Counted from the stretch's first letter, positions 1 through 9,892 are shown. The stretch is 64,000 bases of DNA from Gilvimarinus sp. 2_MG-2023 (GCF_030547685.1 NZ_JAUOQM010000048.1:216243-280242), one strand, 5' to 3'. Translations and numbers: made by a program. Notes: generated by a model not told the origin, from the sequence alone.

Positions 1-140
<140 letters not shown>

Positions 141-222
141 TTATAAAAATATAGTTGATTATTCATCCATAGAATAGTCGAATTTTGCGCTAAGTACCAA
201 AATATAGTCTTTTGAATAATAT

Positions 223-1155
223 TTATCCATTGCTGTTGGGTTTTTGCTCAACTGACTTGGTGTTAGCAACCCCATGGGGGACATGCCCGGTGGCAACATG
301 GGCACTGGCTGAATCGATGTGTGCCTGTTGGTCATCGAAGAAGACATCGGCCCCATAGGCCTTTAAAAACTCGCCCTTAGGCAGTCCGCCGAGAAATAAT
401 GACTCATCAATACGGATATTCCAGGCTCTCAGTGTGCGGATAACTCGCTCGTGAGCCGGCGCAGAACGTGCGGTAACCAAAGCGGTGCGAATGGGACAAT
501 CCTCTACATCGCCAAATTCGGCCTGTAAGCGGTGTAAAGCATCCAAAAATGGTTTAAATGGACCGCCCGGTAGTGGTGTCTTAGCGGCGGCTTTTTCACT
601 TTCGGTGAAAGCCGACAGCCCTTCCTGCTTGAAAATACGCTCGGCATCATCCGAGAATAAAACGGCGTCACCATCGAAGGCAAAGCGCAATTGACTGGCG
701 TTTTTACTGCTAGTTTTAGGCGCCATCAAGGTAGCGGCGGCAATCCCGTGCTCTAATGCATTGCGTACGTCGTCGGCCTCGGTGGACAGAAACAATTGAC
801 AGCCAAACGCTTGTGCGTAACGGTATGGGCTATGCCCCCCACCGAAAGCCGCACGGGTGATATTGAGCTTATAGTGCTCAATGGAATTAAACACCCTGAG
901 ACCGGTATCAGCGCTGTTTTTCGACAGCAAGATGACCTCTACCCGAGACTCTCCGGCTAGCCCTTCGTTTAGGTGCAATAATTTTTGTACCATAGGAAAA
1001 GCATCGCCAGCTTCCAGCGGTTCGTCTTCGTGCTCAATTTGATAGCGGGCGTAGGCCTCAAGCCCATTATCTTTATAGACTTGGTGGCTCTCATCCAAGT
1101 TAAACAGTGCTCGCGAGGAAATGGCGATAACCAGTTTATTGCTTGTTTCAGGCAT
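223..1155 (-). CDS. Cytosolic 5'-nucleotidase (PF06189-type)
   Basis: A 310-aa protein resembling the bacterial branch of the cytosolic 5'-nucleotidase I family, which removes phosphate from nucleoside monophosphates. Support includes the N-terminal LVIAISSRALFNLDESH stretch, the central FDGDAVLFSDDAE block (Asp161 and Asp163 as likely HAD-type catalytic acids) and a late VFFDDQQ acid cluster. No signal peptide or membrane segment is seen, so it is probably cytoplasmic. It is the last gene of the minus-strand run that begins at nadK, 32 bases after pepN. The family call is confident; substrate preference is not visible. Confidence 0.85.
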   Translation of the reverse strand: MPETSNKLVIAISSRALFNLDESHQVYKDNGLEAYARYQIEHEDEPLEAGDAFPMVQKLLHLNEGLAGESRVEVILLSKNSADTGLRVFNSIEHYKLNITRAAFGGGHSPYRYAQAFGCQLFLSTEADDVRNALEHGIAAATLMAPKTSSKNASQLRFAFDGDAVLFSDDAERIFKQEGLSAFTESEKAAAKTPLPGGPFKPFLDALHRLQAEFGDVEDCPIRTALVTARSAPAHERVIRTLRAWNIRIDESLFLGGLPKGEFLKAYGADVFFDDQQAHIDSASAHVATGHVPHGVANTKSVEQKPNSNG

Positions 1156-1187
1156 GTAAGACTCCTATTGCACCATTGCCTAGCCTA

Positions 1188-3872
1188 TCAAGCCAGGCTT
1201 TTGCTGACCACTTCATAACAGTCGGGAGATAAACCGGGCTGTTGGGCTAACTCCTGCAGCTGTTCACGCATTAACTCACTAAAAGGCGCAGCATAACGAC
1301 GCCAGCGCGTCAGCGGGCTCAGTAAGCGGGCGGCGATTTGTGGGTTTTTAGCGTCTAGCTCACGAATCTGCTGGGCTAAAAAGGCATAGCCCCCCTGCGC
1401 TGCCGGATCGCTAATGTTGTGAAAGTTAGGCGTGTTCGCCCCACAAAAACTGCCGATAACCGATCTGATTTTGTTGGGGTTGGTACTATCGTAAGCCTCG
1501 TGTTGCATTAAAGCGTTGACCCGTGTAAGACCACCGGCGGCCGTATTGCGCGCTTGCAGTGCCAACCACTGGTTGACCACCAGGGCTTCATTTTTCCATT
1601 TGTTATAAAAGCTTGCTAACGCTTGCTCGGCGGCTTGTTGGGCCTGTTCGTTATCGGCCATAACCAGTGCGGTTAAAGCTGCCATCTCATCGGTCATGTT
1701 GTTGGCTGATTGGAATTGCTCAAGGCACAAAGAGAGCTCTTGTTCGCCAGGGGCATCCATTAAATACGACAGACACACATTTTTTAAGCTGCGCTTGGCA
1801 ATTGCTTGCGCATCGGCACTGTAAGGCACAATCGCTTTGAGGTTTTCAAACACCGCCTTGAATTCAGCATGCAGTGCTTGAGCCAGAGCGCTTTTGACTT
1901 GCAGACGGGCTCGATGAATAGCCAGTGGGTCAATAAGTGTTTGTTGTTCGGCTATATAGCCTTCGGCGGGCAAGCTCAACATATAAGCGAGCATAGCCTG
2001 ATCCAAATCCGGTTGAGCTAACAATTGGCGATAGATGTCGGTTAAACGCGAATCCAAGGTAAAGCTAGCGCCGCTTGCATTGGCATTAAGTGCGTCGTCG
2101 ATAACCGCCATCGCTAGGTTTTGCACCGCCTCATAACGGTTAAAGCCATTGCTATCGCGTATGGCGAGTGCACACAGATCGTCACGGCTGTAATTATATT
2201 TTATCTTCACAGGTGCTGAGAAATCGCGCAGTAAAGAAGGTACGGGTTTTTCTGGCACATTGTTAAATACAAAGCTCTGCGTAGTTTCTGTTATTTCTAA
2301 TACCCGATCGGTGTTATCAGAGGGTAAGTCTTCTACAGTCTCGTCAGCCAGTGTTAGTGCCAATTCGCCGGCATCACCAATTAAGCCGACCCGCAGCGGT
2401 ATATGAAATGGTTTCTTTTCACTCAATTCAGGCGTGGGTGGTGTGTATTGGCTGATGGTTAAAGTGTACTGACGTGAGTTTTCATCGTACTCATCGGTAA
2501 TGGTGAGCTCAGGTGTCCCCGCTTGATTGTACCAATGGCCAAATTGAGTCAGGTCACGGCCGGATACCTCGGCCATTGCGGCTACAAAATCTTCCGTGGT
2601 AACAGCCTCGCCATCGTGGCGCTGGAAATAAAGATCTGAACCTTGACGGAATAATTCAGGCCCAAGCAGGTTGGCAATCATGCGCACCACTTCACAACCT
2701 TTTTCGTAAATGGTTAAGGTATAGAAGTTGGATATTTCCATATAACTGGCGGGTCGAATGGGGTGTGCCATTGGGCCGGCATCTTCGGCAAACTGATGAG
2801 TACGCAAAAACGCAACATCTTCAACTCGCTTAACGGTTCGCGATCCCATATCGGCGGAGAATTCCGAATCCCGATAAACCGTGAACCCTTCTTTCAAGCT
2901 CAACTGGAACCAGTCCCGGCAGGTAACCCGGTTGCCGGTCCAGTTGTGGAAATATTCGTGTGCGACAACTCCCTCCACTCGCTGAAAACCAGCATCCGTA
3001 GTGGTTTCAGGGCTTGCCAACACACACGACGTGTTGAAAATATTAAGTCCTTTGTTTTCCATGGCCCCCATATTAAAGTCATCAACCGCGACAATCATAA
3101 AGATATCGAGGTCGTACTCACGGCCATATTGCTCTTCATCCCAACGCATGGCATTTTTGAGTGACGCCATAGCGTGATCACATTTGGTTAAATCTTTTGG
3201 TTCGACAAAGATTTTTAAACACACCTGTTTCCCAGAGCAGGTGGTAAACGAATCTTCGATATGAGCCAAATCTCCCGCTACCATTGCAAAAAGGTAAGCG
3301 GGTTTTTGGTGTGGATCATGCCACACCGCAAAATGACGACTGTCGTCCAGATCGCCACTGTCGATTAAATTGCCGTTAGAAAGCAGCACCGGGCAGGTGG
3401 TTTTATCCGCGGATAGTCGAGTGGTGAAGTCACTCATAACATCAGGGCGGTCTAAATAATAGGTGATTTTACGAAAGCCTTCGGCCTCGCACTGCGTGCA
3501 ATACATCGTTCTGGAGCGATACAAACCCTCAAGCGATGTGTTCTTTTCAGGCTCAATTCGAACACGCGTCTCTAGTGTAAAGTTCTGAACGGGGGGCGTT
3601 AAACTCAGGCTAGTATCGGTTAAAGTATACTCACTTTCCGCCAGATTTCTGCCGTCAATTTTAATCTCAAGCAGCTCTAGGTTTTCACCGTGTAAGTCCA
3701 AAATTTGGCTTTGCACCGCTGAATTTTTTTCAATGGTAAGCTTGCTCTGAACAAACGTTTCACCGCTGTAAATGGCTACATCCAGTTCGGTCTTTTTAAT
3801 CCAATAAGCTGGCTGTTGGTAGTCTTTTAAATAAATTGTTTTCATTGCAGTCTCTGATTCGGCAATATTCAT
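1188..3872 (-). CDS. pepN: Aminopeptidase N (M1 family zinc metallopeptidase)
   Basis: PepN removes N-terminal residues from peptides in the cytoplasm. The sequence carries the M1 substrate motif GAMEN (about residues 269-273) and the zinc motif HEYFH (about 305-309), with the third ligand Glu in SLKEGF about 19 residues later. With the start used here it is 894 aa, close to the roughly 870-aa enterobacterial enzyme. The reading frame is open further upstream to 3932, but that would overlap the preceding gene by about 50 bases and add residues foreign to the family. The ATG at 3845 (MKTIYLKDYQ) is an equally reasonable start. It follows the DUF2797 gene closely and is probably co-transcribed with it. 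Confidence 0.96.
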   Translation of the reverse strand: MNIAESETAMKTIYLKDYQQPAYWIKKTELDVAIYSGETFVQSKLTIEKNSAVQSQILDLHGENLELLEIKIDGRNLAESEYTLTDTSLSLTPPVQNFTLETRVRIEPEKNTSLEGLYRSRTMYCTQCEAEGFRKITYYLDRPDVMSDFTTRLSADKTTCPVLLSNGNLIDSGDLDDSRHFAVWHDPHQKPAYLFAMVAGDLAHIEDSFTTCSGKQVCLKIFVEPKDLTKCDHAMASLKNAMRWDEEQYGREYDLDIFMIVAVDDFNMGAMENKGLNIFNTSCVLASPETTTDAGFQRVEGVVAHEYFHNWTGNRVTCRDWFQLSLKEGFTVYRDSEFSADMGSRTVKRVEDVAFLRTHQFAEDAGPMAHPIRPASYMEISNFYTLTIYEKGCEVVRMIANLLGPELFRQGSDLYFQRHDGEAVTTEDFVAAMAEVSGRDLTQFGHWYNQAGTPELTITDEYDENSRQYTLTISQYTPPTPELSEKKPFHIPLRVGLIGDAGELALTLADETVEDLPSDNTDRVLEITETTQSFVFNNVPEKPVPSLLRDFSAPVKIKYNYSRDDLCALAIRDSNGFNRYEAVQNLAMAVIDDALNANASGASFTLDSRLTDIYRQLLAQPDLDQAMLAYMLSLPAEGYIAEQQTLIDPLAIHRARLQVKSALAQALHAEFKAVFENLKAIVPYSADAQAIAKRSLKNVCLSYLMDAPGEQELSLCLEQFQSANNMTDEMAALTALVMADNEQAQQAAEQALASFYNKWKNEALVVNQWLALQARNTAAGGLTRVNALMQHEAYDSTNPNKIRSVIGSFCGANTPNFHNISDPAAQGGYAFLAQQIRELDAKNPQIAARLLSPLTRWRRYAAPFSELMREQLQELAQQPGLSPDCYEVVSKSLA

Positions 3873-3879
3873 AAAGGGC

Positions 3880-4755
3880 TCACGAATTAGAAATGGATAT
3901 ATCGACATGATAGCCGCCGAACTTACGCACATTTAGCACCTGATCACCAAATATTAGGTATTGACCTTTGATGCCGGTAAGTTCGCCGGTGAAAACTGGT
4001 GTTTTATCAAGATTAACGGATTTGACTTTGACCGGGTGACTATTAACCGGATAGTGTATGCGGGTGCTTTTAGTATCGTTCGAGACTAAATCCGTCATGC
4101 AGTCCGTGCCAAATTCATTTTGTATTGTCTTTATTTCCAGCGCCACTTTGGCCTGTAGCTCTAACGCTAACTGATGTAAATCAATGTCCTCAGGAGTCGC
4201 TTTTAACATTCGTTGCCATTGTGTGCGATCACTGATGTGGGGCTTGTAAATCACCTCGACCAGCCCTGCTATACGGCGGCTGGACGTTTTGAGAATGGGT
4301 AACGCTTGAGCGGCACCTTGATCAACCCAACGCGTGGGGATTTGCGTGGCGCGGGTGATGCCTATTTTAGGTGCCGATGAATTCGCCAAATACACGATAT
4401 GGTCATTCATACAAAAATCATCGCCCCATGCAGGATCGCGACACGTGCCCATGTGATAGTGACATTTCTCTGGACTCACAATACAGGAGTCGCATTGGGC
4501 CAGTGATTGAAAGCACGGGTAACAGTAGCCCTGGCTAAAGCTTTTGCGAGTTTTACGGTTACAGTGCAAGCAGTGGATTGCTCCGGCATAGGTGATCGTC
4601 AAGGTGCGACCAATGAGTTCATTGGCATTTACGGTGTGTTGGCCGCAGTGTAAGGCGTAACTAACCTGAGCATTGCTATTATTTAAACTAACAGCCATTT
4701 TCTTTAAGCCACCGCTCATACTCTCTGGCAGCTCGTTTACGGGAATTACTTCCAT
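3880..4755 (-). CDS. DUF2797 family protein, cysteine-rich
   Basis: A 291-aa conserved protein of unknown function. Paired cysteines (CLHC, CYPC, CDSC, then C-H-C positions around residues 70-115) suggest a zinc-binding head, followed by a domain starting VYLANSSAPKIGITR and a region of about 100 residues ending in the segment before the stop. I recognise the DUF2797 pattern and the usual neighbours (YeaC, rhomboid, PepN), which I recall being similarly arranged in Pseudomonas. The start codon overlaps the end of yeaC by 10 bases, indicating translational coupling. No function is claimed. Confidence 0.85.
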   Translation of the reverse strand: MEVIPVNELPESMSGGLKKMAVSLNNSNAQVSYALHCGQHTVNANELIGRTLTITYAGAIHCLHCNRKTRKSFSQGYCYPCFQSLAQCDSCIVSPEKCHYHMGTCRDPAWGDDFCMNDHIVYLANSSAPKIGITRATQIPTRWVDQGAAQALPILKTSSRRIAGLVEVIYKPHISDRTQWQRMLKATPEDIDLHQLALELQAKVALEIKTIQNEFGTDCMTDLVSNDTKSTRIHYPVNSHPVKVKSVNLDKTPVFTGELTGIKGQYLIFGDQVLNVRKFGGYHVDISISNS

Positions 4756-5012
4756 TTAAGAGGCTGCTCCGAGCTGTTTTGTTTTGTTTCGTCGTCACAG
4801 GCGTCACCCGGCTTGGGTGGAATATAGCCTACCTGCTCTTCGGGGGGGAGGTGAATATGTTCGTAGGCAATAACCGCTTGCATGCAGGTGTCGCGCTGCT
4901 CTTGAGTTAAAACTTTTCCGTCTGGCCATTTGCCCAGTTCAACGGCACGCTTCAGGTTTTGGTAAACATCTGGGGTCAGGTTATTAATAACCTGCTGAAA
5001 ATTGTCGTTCAT
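4746..5012 (-). CDS. yeaC: YeaC-like DUF1315 family protein
   Basis: A small acidic 88-aa soluble protein. The block YQNLKRAVELGKWPDGKVLT is characteristic of DUF1315/YeaC proteins; the function is unknown. Its ATG overlaps the stop of glpG (ATGA, 4 bases) and its end overlaps the next gene, so it sits inside a tightly coupled operon. The C-terminal 20 residues are polar and probably disordered. Confidence 0.85.
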   Translation of the reverse strand: MNDNFQQVINNLTPDVYQNLKRAVELGKWPDGKVLTQEQRDTCMQAVIAYEHIHLPPEEQVGYIPPKPGDACDDETKQNSSEQPLKWK

Positions 5013-5881
5013 TTCTGCTCCGAAAAAAATCTATCAAATAGCAAGCTAATAGCTGCTATAGATACGCCTGCAATTAATCCACCTAAATGTGCCGCATTGG
5101 CAACACTGCCGCTTATCGCAAAGTCGATTACACCGGTAAACCCTATAGCCAGCCAGATCAACATAAACATCAAAATACCGCGCGGAATGGCCGTTAGCGG
5201 ATGGGGCTTAAGCGCGTGTGAAACCGCTAAGAAACCTAAATACGCATAGACTACACCGGACATGCCCCCCAGCAAAGATGGCTCGGGGGACCAATAATAT
5301 TGTAATAAATTACCCGAAATGGCGGCCACCATAAAAAAGCCCATTGCAAAGCTGGTGCCTTTGAGCACTTCTATACGTCGGCCCAGTTCCCAGGTCCAAA
5401 GTCCATTAAACACTAAATGTAGAATGGAGAAGTGCAAAAACGCAGGGGTCACTAAGCGCCAATATTCATGGCGTCCTAATGAGTCGGAGAGCTCTCCAAA
5501 GGCTAACCATCGGCCCGATACGATTTCTATTGGAACCAATGTAAGGACAAACTGCCAATGTTGTAACGCGGGTAAGGTGCTGACAAAGTAACCCGCCAGA
5601 CTCAATATTAACAAAATGGCAGTGACTGGCGTTTGCGCAAGCTGGTGCAGCGATAGGCCATGCCACAGGCTTGTCTGTGACCTAGGCGCGTTATTGTAAT
5701 CACCTTGCTCCCAGCGTTGCAGAATCGCCCGACCAGCCTCTTGTTGGGCCGGGTCTAAAAATAGGACTTGTTCACCATTGCGCTCAATTACTCGACAATT
5801 AACGCCACCGGATCGCAAGTTTTCAACCAGATCGGTTAAATCTCGGTCGATTGGGAATGATTGAATGGGTATCCAGGACAA
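5009..5881 (-). CDS. glpG: Rhomboid intramembrane serine protease GlpG
   Basis: A 290-aa membrane protease that cleaves transmembrane substrates within the bilayer. An N-terminal cytoplasmic domain of about 80 residues is followed by six predicted membrane segments. Catalytic features are in place: GMSG with Ser208, AHLGG with His265, and His155/Asn159 in HLVFN as the oxyanion-side residues. The WR of the L1 region (EYWRLVTPAFLH) is present. The order and spacing match E. coli GlpG (Ser201, His254, His150, Asn154). It sits 8 bases after the metallophosphoesterase gene and overlaps yeaC. Confidence 0.94.
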   Translation of the reverse strand: MSWIPIQSFPIDRDLTDLVENLRSGGVNCRVIERNGEQVLFLDPAQQEAGRAILQRWEQGDYNNAPRSQTSLWHGLSLHQLAQTPVTAILLILSLAGYFVSTLPALQHWQFVLTLVPIEIVSGRWLAFGELSDSLGRHEYWRLVTPAFLHFSILHLVFNGLWTWELGRRIEVLKGTSFAMGFFMVAAISGNLLQYYWSPEPSLLGGMSGVVYAYLGFLAVSHALKPHPLTAIPRGILMFMLIWLAIGFTGVIDFAISGSVANAAHLGGLIAGVSIAAISLLFDRFFSEQK

Positions 5882-5889
5882 AGTACGGC

Positions 5890-6855
5890 CTAAGGGTCAA
5901 CATAAACCCAGTTGTATTGGTTGGGGTGTAACGTCTGACGACCATCACATCGATAGGCCACTAAGCGACCAAACTTTACTGCACTGTAATCCAGACATGC
6001 AATATTTTCTGTAATTGGCTTGGGTGAGCCATTGAGCCAATAATGACCCACAAATAGTGGTGGCTGGCTTGAATCGTACACGACCAGCTGCGCTTTAATA
6101 TCGTCAGTAACAGGTAGCGCGGCCACTGAATCTGGTAGCGGGTCCGGCTGAAAGGCTAAGGCGCCCAGGTTTACTGGGTTTGACTGCCAAAAGCCGGCCC
6201 GAAACGACCTGCGTCTGTACCCTTCAGCACTGAGCATAATATGGGGCTCAGGCAGAGGTAATTCAACACCTGAGGTTAAGCGTTTAACGTCGCGTGACAG
6301 CTGACTGGCTGGGTCCGCCAACTCTGACCACCTAGCCTCGGGAATAACAGCAGCCAGCCTGTTAATAACCGACTGGTCCCAACAGGCGTGAATAACACGC
6401 ACTCCCGGCATTTGAAAATACAGTGGGCGCTGCTTAAGCCACCTCAAGTGGTCTTGCCAGTCCTGGGAGTGATTTGCGAATTGCTCTAACGTCTCTTGGA
6501 TAATAGAGGTATTGCGAGGGGTATGAGGGCGCAAATAGTGGTTGGGAATATTGGGGTTAGGCAAACAGTAACACAATGCATGCAACTCATGGTTGCCCAG
6601 CACCATAGTGGCCTCCCCAGCATCCACCATATCACGCACTATGGCTAGAGCTTCACGTATTCTAGGGCCACGATCGACAATATCACCCACAAAGACTACT
6701 TTGCGTTGAGGGTTGCGATAGACCCCAGCCACTTTTTGGTAATCGAGCTTTTGCAGCAGCCTTTGTAAGGTATTGGCGCAGCCGTGTACATCGCCAATAA
6801 TATCCAACTGGCTCGCTTTAACGTTTAACTCTTCTGTGGCTTGGAGATCACTCAT
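5890..6855 (-). CDS. Metallophosphoesterase (PPP-type serine/threonine phosphatase fold)
   Basis: A 321-aa protein with the three metal motifs of the calcineurin-like superfamily: GDVHG (21-25), GDIVDRG (57-63) and GNHE (87-90). The GDxVDRG form points to the PPP branch, so the substrate could be a phosphoprotein or a dinucleoside polyphosphate; the sequence does not decide. The C-terminal part contains VGHYWL, a probable further metal-ligand His. Its ATG overlaps the nadK stop (ATGA), so the two are translationally coupled. Confidence 0.88.
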   Translation of the reverse strand: MSDLQATEELNVKASQLDIIGDVHGCANTLQRLLQKLDYQKVAGVYRNPQRKVVFVGDIVDRGPRIREALAIVRDMVDAGEATMVLGNHELHALCYCLPNPNIPNHYLRPHTPRNTSIIQETLEQFANHSQDWQDHLRWLKQRPLYFQMPGVRVIHACWDQSVINRLAAVIPEARWSELADPASQLSRDVKRLTSGVELPLPEPHIMLSAEGYRRRSFRAGFWQSNPVNLGALAFQPDPLPDSVAALPVTDDIKAQLVVYDSSQPPLFVGHYWLNGSPKPITENIACLDYSAVKFGRLVAYRCDGRQTLHPNQYNWVYVDP

Positions 6856-7751
6856 GATCGCTCCAGTAGATGCCCTCCCCAGCCTAACTTTGAGCGACAG
6901 CGCTCATAAAAGTTATGATTGACTGGATGAATAAGTTGCAGAGTTTGTGGTTTTTTGGTGATGATGACTTTATCGCCGCCTTGTACTGTATCGTGGGTTT
7001 GGCCATCACAGGTCACTTGCGGGATAGCGCTATTACCCTCGCCCACCACAATTTCTATTAAGCTACCGCCGGGCACGACCATTGGCCGACTGCTCAAGGT
7101 GTGAGGGTTCATCGGTACCAGACCAATGGCGTCTAATTTGGGGTGCATAATGGGGCCACCACCACTCAGAGCGTAGGCGGTAGAGCCCGTAGGCGTTGAT
7201 ACGATCATGCCATCGGAGCGCTGTGAGGTGACGAAGTGTTTGTCGACATAGAGCTCAAATTCGAGCATTCGGATAAATTCACCGGGATGGAGCACCACGT
7301 CATTCAGGGCATCGCCCCGGCATACCGTCTCGCCACAACGCTCAACGCGCATATCCAGCATAAACCGCTGTTCTTGCACGTATTCGCCGGTAAGCACTTC
7401 GGTGATTTTTTGTTCAATATCGTCCGGCACAATATCGGTTAAAAACCCAAGCCGGCCACGATTAATGCCTAAAATGGGGACATTGTATTCGACCAAATCT
7501 CGAGCCCCACTGAGTAAGCTGCCGTCACCTCCCACTACAATAGCCAGATCTGAATTGGCGCCTAATTCTGGCATAGCAACCTTGCTTACGCCTTTAAAGT
7601 CGCGATCAACGTTAATTAACTGCCCGGTTTGTTCATCGATATAAACCTTAACGTCGCAGGTCTCAAGGAACTCTATAAGTCGTCGAACCGTGTATTTTGC
7701 CCGGTCATTATCGAGACGTCCGATTAGTCCAATTCGAGAAAACTGACTCAT
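6852..7751 (-). CDS. nadK: NAD(+) kinase
   Basis: Phosphorylates NAD to NADP using ATP or polyphosphate. The hallmark GGDGS motif is at about residues 74-78, followed by the NE/ND substrate motif (LNDVVLHPGE) and the STPTGSTAYALSGGGPI block. The frame is open 12 bases further upstream, but the ATG at 7751 has an AGGA ribosome site six bases before it, so that start is preferred; it gives 299 aa, normal for the family. This is the first gene of the minus-strand operon running to the 5'-nucleotidase and is divergent from the DUF1853 gene, so its promoter should lie in 7752-7828. Confidence 0.95.
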   Translation of the reverse strand: MSQFSRIGLIGRLDNDRAKYTVRRLIEFLETCDVKVYIDEQTGQLINVDRDFKGVSKVAMPELGANSDLAIVVGGDGSLLSGARDLVEYNVPILGINRGRLGFLTDIVPDDIEQKITEVLTGEYVQEQRFMLDMRVERCGETVCRGDALNDVVLHPGEFIRMLEFELYVDKHFVTSQRSDGMIVSTPTGSTAYALSGGGPIMHPKLDAIGLVPMNPHTLSSRPMVVPGGSLIEIVVGEGNSAIPQVTCDGQTHDTVQGGDKVIITKKPQTLQLIHPVNHNFYERCRSKLGWGGHLLERS

Positions 7752-7828
7752 TATAATCCTCATAGCCTAGCTATTGATTGACACCTAATTATGGCAGGCG
7801 AATAATAACACGCCGATTAACCAAGGAG

Positions 7829-8770
7829 ATGCCTATCAACCCCTGGCTAGAATTTGTGCATTCATTGCGTACACCGCAGGTTCGTGACCTGGCGGCTAGC
7901 TGTATGGGCGAGCACTTATTGAGCACTCCGCTGGCCAACGGCATGGAGTTTTATCAGCCCGCAACCAATAAAGATGATATCTGCCTGTGGTTAAAACAAC
8001 AGGATGACAACCCCAGTTTATTATTGGCGCATTTAGCACAGCGTAAAAGTACTCGGTTAGGTTTATATTTTGAGTCACTTTGGAGCTTTTTTTGGCAAGC
8101 TGGCGGGAACACTAAAATCCTTGCCCATAATTTACAAATTGAACACAACAAAAAAACCATTGGTTCACTCGATTATGTCATAGAAGAGAATGCTCGGTTT
8201 ATACACATTGAAGCTGCGGTAAAGTTTTATTTGCTGGTCGGTGATAATCCTCAGTCGTACCACCACTGGATTGGCCCCAACGCCAATGACAGTCTTGGGA
8301 AAAAACTGGATCATTTGCAAGGCCATCAATTTCCGTTGCTACATAAGACCACCACACAAACTGTTTTAGCCCGAAACCAGATTGATTTCGGCTTAATACA
8401 ACAGCGTTTAATTCTAAAAGGTGCGCTATTTTGGCCCGGGCATAGAGACTTGAAATCTATCGCGAATCAAGGCCAGTATCACAACAAAATTGCCGCTGAA
8501 TATCTATGGTTACCCGTTAATCAGCTGCACAGGGTTGATAAAAAAGGCCTCTACACGATTATTCCTCGCAATCGCTGGATTGGCCCTGCCCGGCTTCATA
8601 AATGTTGTATACCGTTAACAGCTCCTCAGTTGTGCGCGGCATTATATGGCCAAATAACCTACGATGGACATCCCCGTATGGTGGCACAATTGCAATACCA
8701 TCAGAATGGTTTTTGGTTCGAGACCCGCCGCTACTGTGTAGTCAACAATCAATGGCCCGGCTTAGAGTAG
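7829..8770 (+). CDS. DUF1853 family protein
   Basis: A roughly 313-aa soluble protein matching DUF1853, a family of unknown function that I recall next to nadK in pseudomonads. Recognisable parts are the N-terminal SLRTPQVRDLAASC segment, RLGLYFESLWSFFW, and the HIEAAVKFYLL and DSLGKKLDHL blocks, which resemble a PD-(D/E)XK-like nuclease core (inference). The start is uncertain: the frame is open from a TTG at 7778, and the ATG at 7829 has AAGGAG directly abutting it, unusually close. The 3' end overlaps the convergent cNMP/rhodanese gene by 22 bases. Confidence 0.75.
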   Translation: MPINPWLEFVHSLRTPQVRDLAASCMGEHLLSTPLANGMEFYQPATNKDDICLWLKQQDDNPSLLLAHLAQRKSTRLGLYFESLWSFFWQAGGNTKILAHNLQIEHNKKTIGSLDYVIEENARFIHIEAAVKFYLLVGDNPQSYHHWIGPNANDSLGKKLDHLQGHQFPLLHKTTTQTVLARNQIDFGLIQQRLILKGALFWPGHRDLKSIANQGQYHNKIAAEYLWLPVNQLHRVDKKGLYTIIPRNRWIGPARLHKCCIPLTAPQLCAALYGQITYDGHPRMVAQLQYHQNGFWFETRRYCVVNNQWPGLE

Positions 8771-9885
8771 CCTTCGCGCAGAACATAGTTTGAGCCAACT
8801 TCTAGCTCAGGGCTATCCTTACAGCCCTCAAAAACCTGCTCACAGTTCGCGAGCGCTTTAACCATAAAGCCCTGCTCTCGCAATAAATGCGTGGCGGCTT
8901 GGCTGCGTCGGCCGGTATCACAATAACAAATATACTCAACGCCAATGCGCAATAAGCGTGACTTTATGCCCAGTAAGTGCAGAGGTATATTGACCGCTTG
9001 GTGCAGATGGCCAACGGCATACTCTTCATCGGATCGAACATCGACCAGTACCTGTGGTAGATCATTCACGTACTCGATGGCCTGCGAAAGCGGCACAGTG
9101 GGTACATCGGGCGCTTTTATTAACCGATAAAACTCTTGCTTGCGTAGATACATTAAAACACCATCAGTGGCCATGGTCACAGTGGCGTTACGCGGGGCAT
9201 CGTTAACCAGAGCATCCTCGCCAAAACATCGGCCTTGATGTATTTCAGCTACAAATTCGTTACCGGTTTCACCTTGTCTTGTGACATGGGCCACTCCCTC
9301 TTTAATGAAATAGCAGCGATCACCGAGCTCTCCTTGTCGTAAAATGACTTCTCCTGTATCGACAACGGTCGACTCCATTTGACTAAACACTTCGTCAACA
9401 TTTAATGGGGAAACTTTGAAAAATAAGTTTGAATGTAAAACTTGCATCATCCACTGCACATCTTCATCGAGGTCGCGATCGCGGGCAATAATACTGTGCA
9501 GATAATCGGCAACCTGGCTCCAAGTGAGCAGCTTGTCCAGAGTATTGCTTTCAATTCTAAGCACCGCACAATCGGTTAGTGCTGTTGCCTGCTGCTGTCT
9601 TGGCTTGCAGTGAGCAATTGGTAGTAATGAACTGCGACCTTTAATTACCTGCTGAACGCCGCATTCTGACTCTAAAAGTAAATCTCCATAGAGCAGGTAC
9701 AAGTGGCAGTTATCAATGGCACCGCGATTAAAAAGCGTTTGTCCTTGATACAAATATTCTGTTTGGGCAAATTCCAGCAACTCATTAACATGTGCTTTAC
9801 TCATGTCTTTGAGCGGCACGAGAGAGTGTATAAGTGCCGGATCGACCGGAGTGGACGCTTGATTTGGTTGTAATAGATTATCCAT
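8749..9885 (-). CDS. Tandem cyclic-nucleotide-binding domains fused to a rhodanese domain
   Basis: A 378-aa three-domain protein. A weak cNMP-like fold (about 35-120) is followed by a clear cNMP-binding domain (about 150-260, with VILRQGELGDRCYFIKEG and a CFGEDALVNDAPRNATV phosphate-cassette-like segment). A C-terminal rhodanese domain (about 270-355) has Cys322 in the active-site loop CDTGRRS. This looks like a soluble cyclic-nucleotide sensor that controls a sulfur-transfer or persulfide-handling domain; that role is inference. No DNA-binding domain is seen, so it is not a CRP-type regulator. Its start is 20 bases after the stop of the downstream-numbered PLP enzyme gene region, on the same strand. 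Confidence 0.85.
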   Translation of the reverse strand: MDNLLQPNQASTPVDPALIHSLVPLKDMSKAHVNELLEFAQTEYLYQGQTLFNRGAIDNCHLYLLYGDLLLESECGVQQVIKGRSSLLPIAHCKPRQQQATALTDCAVLRIESNTLDKLLTWSQVADYLHSIIARDRDLDEDVQWMMQVLHSNLFFKVSPLNVDEVFSQMESTVVDTGEVILRQGELGDRCYFIKEGVAHVTRQGETGNEFVAEIHQGRCFGEDALVNDAPRNATVTMATDGVLMYLRKQEFYRLIKAPDVPTVPLSQAIEYVNDLPQVLVDVRSDEEYAVGHLHQAVNIPLHLLGIKSRLLRIGVEYICYCDTGRRSQAATHLLREQGFMVKALANCEQVFEGCKDSPELEVGSNYVLREGYSKPGH

Positions 9886-9892
9886 ATTTAGG

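Noticed and set aside
3846..3932. Longer N-terminus of pepN up to 3932
   Set aside because: It would overlap the DUF2797 gene by over 50 bases and adds residues not seen at the start of the family.
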